This document shows positions 34,623-43,371 of a stretch of 64,000 nucleotides of DNA, piece by piece. The notes under the pieces are model-generated. The model did not search any database. It worked only from the letters and a program-made list of their open reading frames with translations, and was not told the DNA's origin. Source of the DNA: Palsa-504 sp963742795 (GTDB lineage: Bacteria; Actinomycetota; Actinomycetes; Streptosporangiales; Streptosporangiaceae); the NCBI GenBank assembly GCA_963742795.1, contig CAVUNL010000031.1, forward strand, positions 62,001 to 126,000, read 5' to 3'. Position 1 is the stretch's first letter, and each line of letters begins with the position of its first letter. The translations under genes were made by a program, and so were the position numbers.

Positions 34623-35318
34623 CTAGCTGGCCGGGCGGTGCCAGACGACGTGCTCGGCGTCCTGCTCGTCCAGCCGCTGGCGGCGCGGCGGCAGCGGCGC
34701 GTCGCTGAACCCGAGCGCGAGCACGCCCGCCAGATCGCCGACGATGCCGAGCGCGGCGCGGATGTCGTCCTCGGCGATGACGACGTCGCCCATGAACGCG
34801 ACCCGGACGCCGAGCGCCTCGGCGGCCAGCCACATGTTCTCGATCGCGGCCCCGATGCCGATCATCTCCAGGCCGAAGCCCACCAGCGACCCGGCCAGCG
34901 CTGGCCGGGTCGCGCCGATCAGCCCGGCGCGGCCGTTGCTGAACAGGCCGCGGTTCTCCATGAAGATCGCCGCCGCCACCTCGCGCAGCACCTGCGCCGA
35001 TTCACGCACGGTCGAGGCGTAGGCCGGCCGCGGCCGGCCCGTGGCCGGATCGTGCGGCACGTACTCGTCCACGCCCTGGGCGTGCTCGACCGCGTCGGCC
35101 AGCACGCCGAGCGTCGCGCGGTCGGCGACGACGTGCATCCGCCACGGCTGGGCATTCTTGGACGACGGCGCGGCCAGCCCGCACCGAACGATCTCGCGCA
35201 GTACCGACCTGGGGACAGGTTGGCGATCGAAGCCCTCCCTGATGCTGCGGCGGGCTAGCATGGCGGCGATGACCTGACGCCGCACCTCGTCATCGGGCGG
35301 AGGGTCCGGCCGAGGCAT
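34623..35318 (-). CDS. Nitroreductase-family FMN oxidoreductase
   Basis: A 231-residue nitroreductase. FMN-binding pattern: AMLARRSIREGFDRQPVPRSVLREIVRCGLAAPSSKNAQPWRMHVV at the N-terminus, then GIGAAIENMWLAAEALGVRVAFMG and a final GDLAGVLALGFSDAP. Reduces nitro or quinone compounds, or catalyses dehydrogenation in some biosynthetic pathways. Start at ATG 35318. It is divergent from the radical SAM gene with 76 bp between, so shared regulation is possible. A TAGATAAC element in the gap may be the -10 of one of them. Confidence 0.88.
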   Translation of the reverse strand: MPRPDPPPDDEVRRQVIAAMLARRSIREGFDRQPVPRSVLREIVRCGLAAPSSKNAQPWRMHVVADRATLGVLADAVEHAQGVDEYVPHDPATGRPRPAYASTVRESAQVLREVAAAIFMENRGLFSNGRAGLIGATRPALAGSLVGFGLEMIGIGAAIENMWLAAEALGVRVAFMGDVVIAEDDIRAALGIVGDLAGVLALGFSDAPLPPRRQRLDEQDAEHVVWHRPAS

Positions 35319-35394
35319 GGACCATCCTTCCCGCGCTACCTGTGGACAAAATCCAGCGCACGATCTTCCATGATAGATAACGCACGTTCGGACG

Positions 35395-36528
35395 ATGCCT
35401 ATGTCAACTACGTTGAGTGCGGCGCAGCGGCTGAAGTTCCAGCTGCTGGCCGAGGGAATCGAGATTTCGCCGCTGGCCCGCAAGGCCCTGCGTGAGGCCA
35501 CCAGCCAGAGCGATCTCACCCCGGCCGACTACGCCTCGACCACCGGCCTGATCCTCGAGCTCGACGACGACGTGTGGGTCAACGCGCCCATCAACGACCA
35601 CAACCCGAATTTCGTCTCCGGCTCGCGGTTCGTCCTTGACTACGGCGTGGACGGCTTGTGCGTGCACGGCGCCGGGCTGGCCAGCCCGGCCCGGTTCTGG
35701 CCGCCGCCGCGTTATCACGGGCAATCCGAACGGTTCGGCCCGCTCAACAACTTCGTCGTGACCCACGGCGACCGCGCGCGCCTGTCACCGGTGCGAGGTT
35801 GCGCCATGACCTGCACCTTCTGCAACATCCCGTACGACGACCCGCTCGACGTGTACGGCACCAAGCCGATCGATGCGCTGCTCGAGGCGGCCCGCATCGC
35901 GATCGGTGACGAACGCCAGCCCGCACACCACATGCTGATCTCCGGCGGCACGCCCAAGCGGCCGGACTTCGACTTCATGCAAGAGCTCTACCGGCGGGTG
36001 CTGCTCGAGTTCGCGAGCACCAAGGTGGACATCATGATGGTGCCGCTGCCTGGCCTGCTCGACCTGCCGCTGCTGGACAAGCTGGGCGTGAACGAGATCT
36101 CGATCAACATCGAGGTGTTCAGCGAAACGAGCGCCAAACAAGTCATGCGTAACAAGTACAACCAGGGCTTGCGCTTCTACCTGGACTTCATCGCGCATGC
36201 GGCCGAGGTACTGGGCCCGGGCCGGGTCCGCTCGATGCTGATGGTCGGCCTGGAACCGATGGAGATGACGCTGGACGGCGTGGCGGCCATCGCCGAGCGG
36301 GGCGGGGTGCCGGTGCTGAGCCCCTTCCGGCCCGACCCGGCCACGCCGCTGCGGGACCGCAAGCCCGCCGGTGCCGCCCAGCTCGAGCAGACCTACCTGC
36401 GCGCGGTGGACGTCGCGGCCAGCCGCGGGGCCGTGCTGGGCCCGGACTGCCCGCCGTGCACGCACAACACGCTGAGCTTCGTCGCTCCGGGCTCGCCCTA
36501 CCGTTACCAGCGCCCGGTGATGGTCTGA
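35395..36528 (+). CDS. Radical SAM enzyme of unknown reaction
   Basis: A 377-residue radical SAM protein. The cluster motif is C-x3-C-x2-C in VRGCAMTCTFCNIPY (about residues 136-150), followed by the GGTP-like motif HMLISGGTPKRPDF that binds SAM. Conserved DIMMVPLPGLLDL and NEISINIEVFSETSAKQVMRNKY fit the barrel. The N-terminal 130 residues form a leading domain I do not recognise; near the C-terminus, GPDCPPCTHNTLS has a CxxC. The next gene starts 18 bp downstream and encodes a carbamoyltransferase-like enzyme, so they probably act in one pathway. No precursor peptide gene is seen. Confidence 0.85.
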   Translation: MPMSTTLSAAQRLKFQLLAEGIEISPLARKALREATSQSDLTPADYASTTGLILELDDDVWVNAPINDHNPNFVSGSRFVLDYGVDGLCVHGAGLASPARFWPPPRYHGQSERFGPLNNFVVTHGDRARLSPVRGCAMTCTFCNIPYDDPLDVYGTKPIDALLEAARIAIGDERQPAHHMLISGGTPKRPDFDFMQELYRRVLLEFASTKVDIMMVPLPGLLDLPLLDKLGVNEISINIEVFSETSAKQVMRNKYNQGLRFYLDFIAHAAEVLGPGRVRSMLMVGLEPMEMTLDGVAAIAERGGVPVLSPFRPDPATPLRDRKPAGAAQLEQTYLRAVDVAASRGAVLGPDCPPCTHNTLSFVAPGSPYRYQRPVMV

Positions 36529-36545
36529 AACCCGCGCCGAACCGG

Positions 36546-37403
36546 GTGATCGTCGGCGTTGACGACCTGGGCACCGAGGAGATCCGGCACATCCTGTCGC
36601 GCGCGACCGCCCTGCGGGCCGGCGTGGCCAGCCAGCTGACCCGGCCGCCGCTCGTCGGCCTGCTGTTCCTGGAGACGTCCTTGCGGACCCGGGTGGGCTT
36701 CGCCGCGGCGGCGGCCCGGCTGGGCGGGCAGTCCGTCGACGTCGCCGAGCGCCGCGGGAACGCGGTCGCGGTGCCCGAGGGCTGGGCCGACACCCTGCGC
36801 GTGGTGAGCGGCAACGTCGATCTGGTCGTCGCCCGGCCCGGCCGCGCGCTCGACGCCTCGCAGCTGTACCCGCTGCTGGTCAGCAGCTTCCTGAACGGCG
36901 GCGACGCGGGCCGCTACGGTGAGCATCCGTCCCAGGCCCTCATCGACCTGTACGCGATCGAACAGGCCCGCGGGCCGGTCTCGGAGCTGACCGTCGCGAT
37001 CTGCGGCGACCTCCGGATGCGGGCGGTGCGCAGCCTGGTACGCCTGCTCGCCCGCTTCCCGCCCCGGCGACTGGTGGCGATCTCCGACCCTCAGCTGAAG
37101 GACGAAATCGGGCACGCCGAGCATCGCGCGCCGTGGGACGTCGGCGACGTGGACGTGCTGTACGTGGCGGGCATCCCGCACGGCGCCCTGGACGAACCAG
37201 GGCGGGCGCGCCTGCGGGTGGACCGCAAGGCCCTGGCCGCGCTGCCGCCCGACGCGGTCGTGCTGTCGCCGATGCCGGTCATCGACGAGATCGCCAGCAC
37301 CGCGCGCTCGGACCCCCGCATCGAGATGTTCCGGCAGAGCGACGACGCGCTGTTCGTCCGGATGGCGCTGATCGAGGCGCTACTGGCCCCGCAACTAGTC
37401 TAG
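36546..37403 (+). CDS. Aspartate/ornithine carbamoyltransferase-family protein
   Basis: About 285 residues with the two-domain carbamoyltransferase layout. The carbamoyl-phosphate loop reads LETSLRTRVGF in place of the usual S-T-R-T-R, the second motif is GEHPSQALIDLYAI (His-Pro-x-Gln) and the third PMPVIDEIA in place of HPLPRVDEI. The pattern is nearest aspartate carbamoyltransferase but altered at the substrate-binding motif, so a different amine acceptor is likely. The start is uncertain: GTG 36546 fits the family end, though a frame is open from 36456 inside the radical SAM gene. It overlaps the STAND gene end by 9 bp. Confidence 0.8.
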   Translation: MIVGVDDLGTEEIRHILSRATALRAGVASQLTRPPLVGLLFLETSLRTRVGFAAAAARLGGQSVDVAERRGNAVAVPEGWADTLRVVSGNVDLVVARPGRALDASQLYPLLVSSFLNGGDAGRYGEHPSQALIDLYAIEQARGPVSELTVAICGDLRMRAVRSLVRLLARFPPRRLVAISDPQLKDEIGHAEHRAPWDVGDVDVLYVAGIPHGALDEPGRARLRVDRKALAALPPDAVVLSPMPVIDEIASTARSDPRIEMFRQSDDALFVRMALIEALLAPQLV

Positions 37404-39977
37404 CTCCACCATGGCCGGCTCCCGGCGGTACGCCATCAGCCGGGCCTGGTGCACGATCTCGCCGCGATCGGCGATGCCGTGCTCGGCGAAGTCGGCCTTC
37501 GGCCCGGCAGCGGCGCTTTCCTCGATGTTCACCGCTCCGTACCGGGTGCAGTTCTCCAGCGTGACCCGGAAGCGGCTGCGCTCGCTGACGTTCAGCAGCT
37601 GCCACACCACGCTGTTGTCGAAGCGCGCCGTCCCGGTCAGGCCCTCGTCGAACCACGTGTTGGCCAGCACCGAGCCCTGCACGATCAGCTCGATCTTGCC
37701 CTGCTCCTCCTCGGGCCCGACGCGGCGGCTGATCGACAGCCCGCGGATCGAGCTGCCAAAGAGCGAGATCAGCGCCGCGCCCTGCTCGGTTATGTCAAGC
37801 GACGACCCGGCGATGTGGCGCAGCGCGAGCTCGCCGCCGCCCCTGAAGTGCCCGCTGCGGACCATCAGCGAGCTGAGCCGGCCGCCGTACATGGTCAGGC
37901 CGCCGCGCTGCGACGCCCAGTCGAGCAGTTTCGAACGGGTGCCCGGGCGGTTCGTCACCGGTACGCCCGAGGTGACCGAGTACAGCGTCGCGCCCGAGAA
38001 GTCCTCACCGCGGTAGTGGCTGAGCGCGGCCCGGGTCGAGGCGTCGAGCCCGGTCAGCGTGAACGACGGCAGGCCCTCCTTGTCGTACACCTTGGCCGGC
38101 GCACTGACCACCGGTCCGATGATGTCGCAGTCGCCGAACATCGCCCCGTCCAGCAGGCAGTTGACGAACACCACACCCTCAAACGAGCAGTTCTCGAAGC
38201 GGGTACCCCGGAAGTCGCAGTTGGCGAACACGATGTGCCGGAACCGCGCCGTGACCCGGCAGTTGCGCCAGCGCAGGTTGACGATGGTCCGGTCCTGGCC
38301 CGCACCGTCGAACTGCGGCCAGTACTCCTCGGCGTCGTCGCGGACCCAGTCGAACACGTCGCCCTGAGCGCCGGTCAGCAGCACCAGCGCCGCCGCCGGC
38401 CCGGTCTGCTCTGAGTCGGCCCAATTCTCCAGGGCCTCGCCGAATCCGTCGTGGATCAGCGAGAGCATGGTGCAGCCCACCGCCGGGGACGTCGGCCTGA
38501 TCAGCGAGGAGGTGGTGAGCCACTCCAGCGCGAACGCGAAGCGCCGCAGTTCCTCGATGATGACCTCGGGGGCCGGGTAACCGAACATCGGGCCGGCCGA
38601 CAGGCCCTCGGGATCGGCCACCCACGGCGACATCACCATCCCCAGCTCGGCCAGCGACGAGTTCTGCACCGTGTCGATCGGCGTGCGCAGGCGGGCCGCG
38701 ACCGAGACCTCCGTGCGCGGCACGCTGAGCAGATCGGCGGCACCCGCGGCGGCCGGGGCCACGGTGATACCCAGGCCGAAGATGATCCGGAAGGCGCGCT
38801 CGGCGGCGTCCGGCTCGATCTCGCTGAGGACCCGCAGCTCGCGCTCGAGCGCGAGCTCGGCTAGGTCCCACGCCTCGCGGTCCAGCTTGAACCCGCCGCT
38901 GGACAGGTGCGCCGCCGTCCGCCGGACCGCCTCGCGGGTCCCGGCGATGAGGTACTCATCCAGGCTGCCCGCCGGGTCCTCGCCGAGGCAGGCCTCCTCG
39001 CACAGGTCGAGCTTGCGAGCCACCGACTCGATCAGGCCCAGGGTGAAGATGTCCCGGTTCCGCTCGGCGGCGGCCGCGATCATCTGCCGGACGTGCTCGG
39101 CCCGGATGGCGGTCCCGCCCGGCTTGGCCCGGGCGTGCAGCGCGTACAGCGCGCCCTGCAGATGCAGCAGCCCGACGTCCGCGGACCCGAACTCGGTCTC
39201 CTGGATCGTGCTCCACTCGCCCAGCAACAGCTCGATCGCCTCGAGGGTGATGGCCAGGGCCGCCGGGTCGGGGATCGCGTCTTCGGTGCCCAGCGAGGCG
39301 GTGCTGCCGAAGTGACCAGGGTTGCCGCTGGCCATGACGTCGCGGATGTGCTCGGCCGCGGTCAGCGCCTCCAGCTCGAAGGTCGACATCGAGAACGGCC
39401 GGATCTGCGCGTTGAGCGCCTTGAGCCGGTGCACGTACTCCGAGCGCAGCGAGATGACGACGTGGATGTCGTACCTGCTGTTGAGCTCGACCACCCAGTC
39501 CAGGGCACGCTTAAAGAACGGCCGCTGGTGCCGGATGAGCTCCTCGAACTGGTCGAGCACCAGCACCGCTAGCTCGCCGTAGTTCGCGTTGAGCTGTTCC
39601 ATCATCGATTGCGGCGCGGCCTCGTCGACGTTGATGCCCAGGGACCGCAGCTCGGTGGCGACCTTGGCCGCGACGAAATCCTCGGGCCGGTCCGGGCTGC
39701 CCGCCTCCCTGGCCCAGTTGCGGCAGACGATCGGCTGGAAGCCGCGCTCGGTGAGGTCACGGACGAGGCCGACGTTGAGCAGGGACGATTTCCCCACCCC
39801 AGACTCGCCGTGCAGGATCACCAGCTGATGCGTCAGCACCTCGTGCGCGAAACGATCGCGGTCGTCCTGCCGGCCAACCAGCAGGTCGTCGTCGCCCGGC
39901 TCCATCGGCTTGGGACCGCGCCATGGGCAGGTGTCCTTGTCGAGGAAGTTCTTCTTCCACTGCTCGAGGGTGATCAA
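37395..39977 (-). CDS. STAND-type NTPase with beta-helix C-terminus
   Basis: An 860-residue signal-transduction NTPase. After a short leader, residues 32-330 form the NTPase: LLVGRQDDRDRF, Walker A HGESGVGKSSLL (57-68), Walker B LAVLVLDQFEEL (136-147), arginine-bearing VVISLRSEYV, and the ERDIF/TLGL helical region typical of novel-STAND 1 proteins. Residues about 600-860 contain short repeated strands with Asn/Cys/Phe steps (FANCDFRGTRFENCSFEGVVFVNC), like a pentapeptide-repeat or right-handed beta-helix, probably the sensor. Such proteins oligomerise on ligand binding. Last gene of a four-gene overlapping unit; the ATG overlaps the upstream stop by 4 bp. Confidence 0.8.
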   Translation of the reverse strand: MITLEQWKKNFLDKDTCPWRGPKPMEPGDDDLLVGRQDDRDRFAHEVLTHQLVILHGESGVGKSSLLNVGLVRDLTERGFQPIVCRNWAREAGSPDRPEDFVAAKVATELRSLGINVDEAAPQSMMEQLNANYGELAVLVLDQFEELIRHQRPFFKRALDWVVELNSRYDIHVVISLRSEYVHRLKALNAQIRPFSMSTFELEALTAAEHIRDVMASGNPGHFGSTASLGTEDAIPDPAALAITLEAIELLLGEWSTIQETEFGSADVGLLHLQGALYALHARAKPGGTAIRAEHVRQMIAAAAERNRDIFTLGLIESVARKLDLCEEACLGEDPAGSLDEYLIAGTREAVRRTAAHLSSGGFKLDREAWDLAELALERELRVLSEIEPDAAERAFRIIFGLGITVAPAAAGAADLLSVPRTEVSVAARLRTPIDTVQNSSLAELGMVMSPWVADPEGLSAGPMFGYPAPEVIIEELRRFAFALEWLTTSSLIRPTSPAVGCTMLSLIHDGFGEALENWADSEQTGPAAALVLLTGAQGDVFDWVRDDAEEYWPQFDGAGQDRTIVNLRWRNCRVTARFRHIVFANCDFRGTRFENCSFEGVVFVNCLLDGAMFGDCDIIGPVVSAPAKVYDKEGLPSFTLTGLDASTRAALSHYRGEDFSGATLYSVTSGVPVTNRPGTRSKLLDWASQRGGLTMYGGRLSSLMVRSGHFRGGGELALRHIAGSSLDITEQGAALISLFGSSIRGLSISRRVGPEEEQGKIELIVQGSVLANTWFDEGLTGTARFDNSVVWQLLNVSERSRFRVTLENCTRYGAVNIEESAAAGPKADFAEHGIADRGEIVHQARLMAYRREPAMVELD

Positions 39978-41968
39978 GTCAGCTCACATCTCTTGCGCGC
40001 GGCGGGCCGATGGGTCGTGCTTTGCAGGTGCCGGAGATAGTGCTGGAGATCGACCTGGAAGTTCTCGCAGCGATCGGTCACGACGTCGAAGTTGTACCAG
40101 CCGAGCAGGTCGCGCACCGTGTCGTCGGTGCGCCAGTTGACCACCAGCCCGGCGCGGCTCGGGGTCGGGGCCTTCTTGACCGATTCGCCGTCGATGCTGG
40201 TGGGCACCGTCATCTGCGAGGCGAACCGGTAACGGATGCTGCTGTCGCTGACCTGGACCCCCATCATCATCCAGAACCTGGCGAACGCCGAGCCCCGGGT
40301 CCCGAACAGCGCGGCGGGCAGCCCCTGGCGGACCCGCTCGTTGCTCCGGTCGGGCTGGTAGACCAGGAACTCCGACGCCGCGTGCTGCATGGCCGAGTAT
40401 TCATCGAGCAGGGCCACGTGCGCCATCCGCAGTTCGGGCTCGGTGCGGGAGGGCGGCTCGCTCGGCAGCTCGATGTGGTAGTCCTTCAGCAGCCGCCGGC
40501 ACAGGTCGTTCCAGTCGCTGCCGTCCTCGGTCCACAGCCGCGGCGCCCGCATCAGGGGCGATCCGCTGAGCCGCACCACGACCGGGTAGTTGCCGTAGGT
40601 CAGTTCGTACGTCGTGTCGCCGTTGAGCAGGAACCAGTCCGCCTCGGCCGGGGTACGCAGCCTTTCCAGCTGCTCGGAGTGGGTCAGGTCGTGGTCGGGC
40701 CGGATCAGGCACCCCAGCCAGCACACCGAGGCCAGGCACGTGGCGGGTTCGGCCACGTCTTGCAGCAGGTTCATCGGCACGGCGACCACGAACGGCTCGG
40801 TGCTGGAGCGCCACATGGCCATCTCCAGTTCCAGGTCGAACGACGTCACGAAGGCCGACGCGATGGGCGGCTGCAGCGGCGAGGACTGCAGGAAACCTTC
40901 GCGCAGCGCGGCCTGCTGGCGCAGCACCGCCGCCACCGTCGCGTAGAACCGCTCCCGGTCGGTCTGGTCGTCGTCCTCCAGCTGGGCCCAGGACAGCCGG
41001 GTCGTGGCCGCGTAACGCTGTTCCACGAACTGGCACGCGGCGTCGATGTCGTCGAAGGCGGGCCGGGGCAGCCACCGGTCGAACAGCGCGGGGGAGCTTC
41101 GGGTGCTCAGGTGCAGCAGCAGGTCGTTCCACCCGGGGTACACCGAGGTGCCCTGGGTCAGCGAATACCAGCACAGCTCGGTCAGCAGCTGGATGTCGCC
41201 CACCCGCAGCGACGGCTGGTGTCCCCGCGGGCTGAGCGAGCTGTCGATCGTGGTCAGCGCCTGGTGGAGCACCGCATCCCCGGAGTCGTGCCCGTTCTCC
41301 TCGGCCGAGCTGATCAGCTCCTCGAGCAGGACCAGGACCGGATGGAGGGCGTCGGTCTCGAGCTCGGCCGATCCGGCCCGGCCGATCGGCAGGCTGACCC
41401 GGTCGTGACCGGTACGGCTGAGCGCGTCCGGAGCCGCCGCGCTGGCCAGGTGGTACAGCCGGGTCAGCAGGGCGGCGCAGAGCAGGAGCTTGGCCGTCTT
41501 CAGGTCGGTCGTGGTGTCGAACGAGTCGCCGGCCTGCGGACGGGGATCGCCTTCCTCGGCCGCCGCCTCGCCGTCCTTGCCGCTGCCCCGGGACGCCGGC
41601 AGTCCCAGCCGGTCGGCGATGAGCGAGGCCGCGAACGCGCCGGCCAGCTTGGCGGCGTTCGTCCCGTCGGGCAAGGGGTCGGCATCGGCCAGCAGTCGTT
41701 GCACGATGGCCGGCACGTCGCGGATCCGGGTGCCGCTGATGTCGTGTCCGGCTTCCAGGCAGCCGCTGCCCAGGACCAGGGTGATCCAGGGGTATCCGCT
41801 GCGCTTGTAGAGCGGGCCGAGCGGCGCGTGGATCTCCTCCAGCGCGTTGCAGAACCGCCGCGGTTCCACCCACGGCACCACCTTGGCCGCGAGGTACTCG
41901 TCCCGCCCGTGCTCGAAGAAGGTCTTGGTTCCGGAACGCGGCTCTCGCCGGGCTTTGAACTGCCTCAT
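39974..41968 (-). CDS. Large protein with a probable degenerate SIR2-like fold
   Basis: A 664-residue protein whose spaced landmarks fit SIR2-like (Sir2_2-type) proteins of defence loci. Landmarks: WITLVLGSGCLEAG (61-74) where the nucleotide loop GAGxS is expected; AFVTSFDLELEMAM (372-385) for TTNYDxxLE; YPVVVRLSGSPL (461-472) for the KxHGS step; LWTEDGSDWNDLCRRLL (478-494) for TEDDY; FWMMMGVQVSDSSIRY (565-580) for FLGYSLxDxxhR. The catalytic Asn and His of SIR2 NADases appear lost, so activity is doubtful. This is pattern matching and should be tested by profile search. Coupled by 4-bp overlaps to the ATP-grasp and STAND genes. Confidence 0.55.
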   Translation of the reverse strand: MRQFKARREPRSGTKTFFEHGRDEYLAAKVVPWVEPRRFCNALEEIHAPLGPLYKRSGYPWITLVLGSGCLEAGHDISGTRIRDVPAIVQRLLADADPLPDGTNAAKLAGAFAASLIADRLGLPASRGSGKDGEAAAEEGDPRPQAGDSFDTTTDLKTAKLLLCAALLTRLYHLASAAAPDALSRTGHDRVSLPIGRAGSAELETDALHPVLVLLEELISSAEENGHDSGDAVLHQALTTIDSSLSPRGHQPSLRVGDIQLLTELCWYSLTQGTSVYPGWNDLLLHLSTRSSPALFDRWLPRPAFDDIDAACQFVEQRYAATTRLSWAQLEDDDQTDRERFYATVAAVLRQQAALREGFLQSSPLQPPIASAFVTSFDLELEMAMWRSSTEPFVVAVPMNLLQDVAEPATCLASVCWLGCLIRPDHDLTHSEQLERLRTPAEADWFLLNGDTTYELTYGNYPVVVRLSGSPLMRAPRLWTEDGSDWNDLCRRLLKDYHIELPSEPPSRTEPELRMAHVALLDEYSAMQHAASEFLVYQPDRSNERVRQGLPAALFGTRGSAFARFWMMMGVQVSDSSIRYRFASQMTVPTSIDGESVKKAPTPSRAGLVVNWRTDDTVRDLLGWYNFDVVTDRCENFQVDLQHYLRHLQSTTHRPAARKRCELT

Positions 41969-43371
41969 CTAGCCCCCAAGGATCCTGGCGTCATCACTTG
42001 CTCCGCACCCTGCGGCCCGGCCGGGGCCGCGGTTGTGGTCGTGGAAACGCCTGCCAAGCCGGCCTTCCAGGTCGAAACTACCCCGGCCCATGGCTGCGTC
42101 AGTTCGAACCCGGTCCGCGTCACCGACTCCCGGCAGACAATGCGAGCGACCGCGGCGCCCCGCTCGGTGAGCAGCGCCGGCCGCGTCTGGACCTCGGCCC
42201 GGATGGACCGCCCGGTCGCCATGGCCAGCCGGACCAGCGGCGAAGGATCGAGCCGCTCCGCCTGGTCGGCGACCCAGTGCACGACGAAGTGCGCCAGCGC
42301 GGGTGCCTCGGCGGCCAGCTCGGTGACCGGGCGCTGCGGCGGCGCGGACATGCCCATGATGGCCGCGAGGTGCTCGAGCATCAGGCAGCTCTCGCCCGCG
42401 TCGATGGCGAGCTTGCACGAGGCGTGGGTCGAGCCCTGGAAGCGCGGGTTCACCTCGGTGAACAGCGGCACCCCGTCGTGCACCAGGAAGTCCACGCCGA
42501 ACGTGCCGCGGTAACCGTAGCCGCGCAGCCAGTTTCCGACGGTGATGGTGGCCGTTTCGATCTGGTCAAGGATGTCGCGGCCAAGGTCCTTGACCCGCCC
42601 GAAGTCGTTCCCGCAGTAGCCGAACGGACGCGTCACGCAGTCGGGTATCCCGATCAGCTGGACCGACGGGTAGTGCACCGTCACCCCGTCGTGCCATGCC
42701 GTGGCGCCCACGTTGACCGGCACGCCGCCGGACAGGAACGGCGCCACGCTGACGAACGCCTCGGCCACCCGCGGCCACTGGAGCCGCGCCTGCCCGGCGT
42801 CGTCCACCCGGACGATGCCCTCACCGCCGGAGGTCCGGCTGCGCCGCAGCATCAGCGGTCCGCGCCGCAGCATCTCCTCCGTCCGCAGCTGCTCCTCGTC
42901 GGCCACGTAGGTCCACGGAATAGTGCGGACACCGAGATCGGCCAGCGACGTCTCGACCCACGGCTTGTGCTCGAACGCGGCCTGGTGCCCGCCGAACAGG
43001 CCCAGGTTCAGGCACCGGTCCCGCCTGGCGAAGTAGATCGCGGACAGGAAGCTGGACGGGCGGTAGGGCACCAGCGCGCTGGGCGTCGACAGCGCCTGCA
43101 ACATCACCCGGCGGAACGTGGCCGTCTGCGGCGCGTCGAGGTGATCATCGATGTCCCACGTCTCCAGGTCTACCCGGACGCCGGTCAGGTCCTCGTACGC
43201 GTGGCCGTCGACCGACAGCCGCCGGGAGTAGGCGTTGATGATCGTGTACGCGCCCTCGAACTGCGGGAGATCGGCCAGCGGCTCGGCGTCGTCGCCCCGG
43301 ATCCCGGCCCACACCAGACGCCGGTGGCGCAGCTCGGCCGACACGTCCCGCAGCAGCGCGACCCGATTCAC
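41965..43371 (-). CDS. ATP-grasp domain enzyme
   Basis: A 468-residue protein with an ATP-grasp core. Nucleotide loop LRRGPLMLRRSRTSGGEGIVRVDD (168-191) and metal/ATP site GTFGVDFLVHDGVPLFTEVNPRFQGST (289-315) with the Glu-x-Asn-x-Arg pattern of carboxylate-amine ligases. The first 110 residues look like a leading Rossmann-like subdomain and the final 100 are unassigned. The enzyme would activate a carboxylate with ATP and join it to an amine, possibly making a small signal or modifying a protein. GTG 43371 overlaps the CHAT stop (GTGA); the frame is open further upstream inside the CHAT gene but that part is a shadow. Confidence 0.82.
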   Translation of the reverse strand: MNRVALLRDVSAELRHRRLVWAGIRGDDAEPLADLPQFEGAYTIINAYSRRLSVDGHAYEDLTGVRVDLETWDIDDHLDAPQTATFRRVMLQALSTPSALVPYRPSSFLSAIYFARRDRCLNLGLFGGHQAAFEHKPWVETSLADLGVRTIPWTYVADEEQLRTEEMLRRGPLMLRRSRTSGGEGIVRVDDAGQARLQWPRVAEAFVSVAPFLSGGVPVNVGATAWHDGVTVHYPSVQLIGIPDCVTRPFGYCGNDFGRVKDLGRDILDQIETATITVGNWLRGYGYRGTFGVDFLVHDGVPLFTEVNPRFQGSTHASCKLAIDAGESCLMLEHLAAIMGMSAPPQRPVTELAAEAPALAHFVVHWVADQAERLDPSPLVRLAMATGRSIRAEVQTRPALLTERGAAVARIVCRESVTRTGFELTQPWAGVVSTWKAGLAGVSTTTTAAPAGPQGAEQVMTPGSLGAR

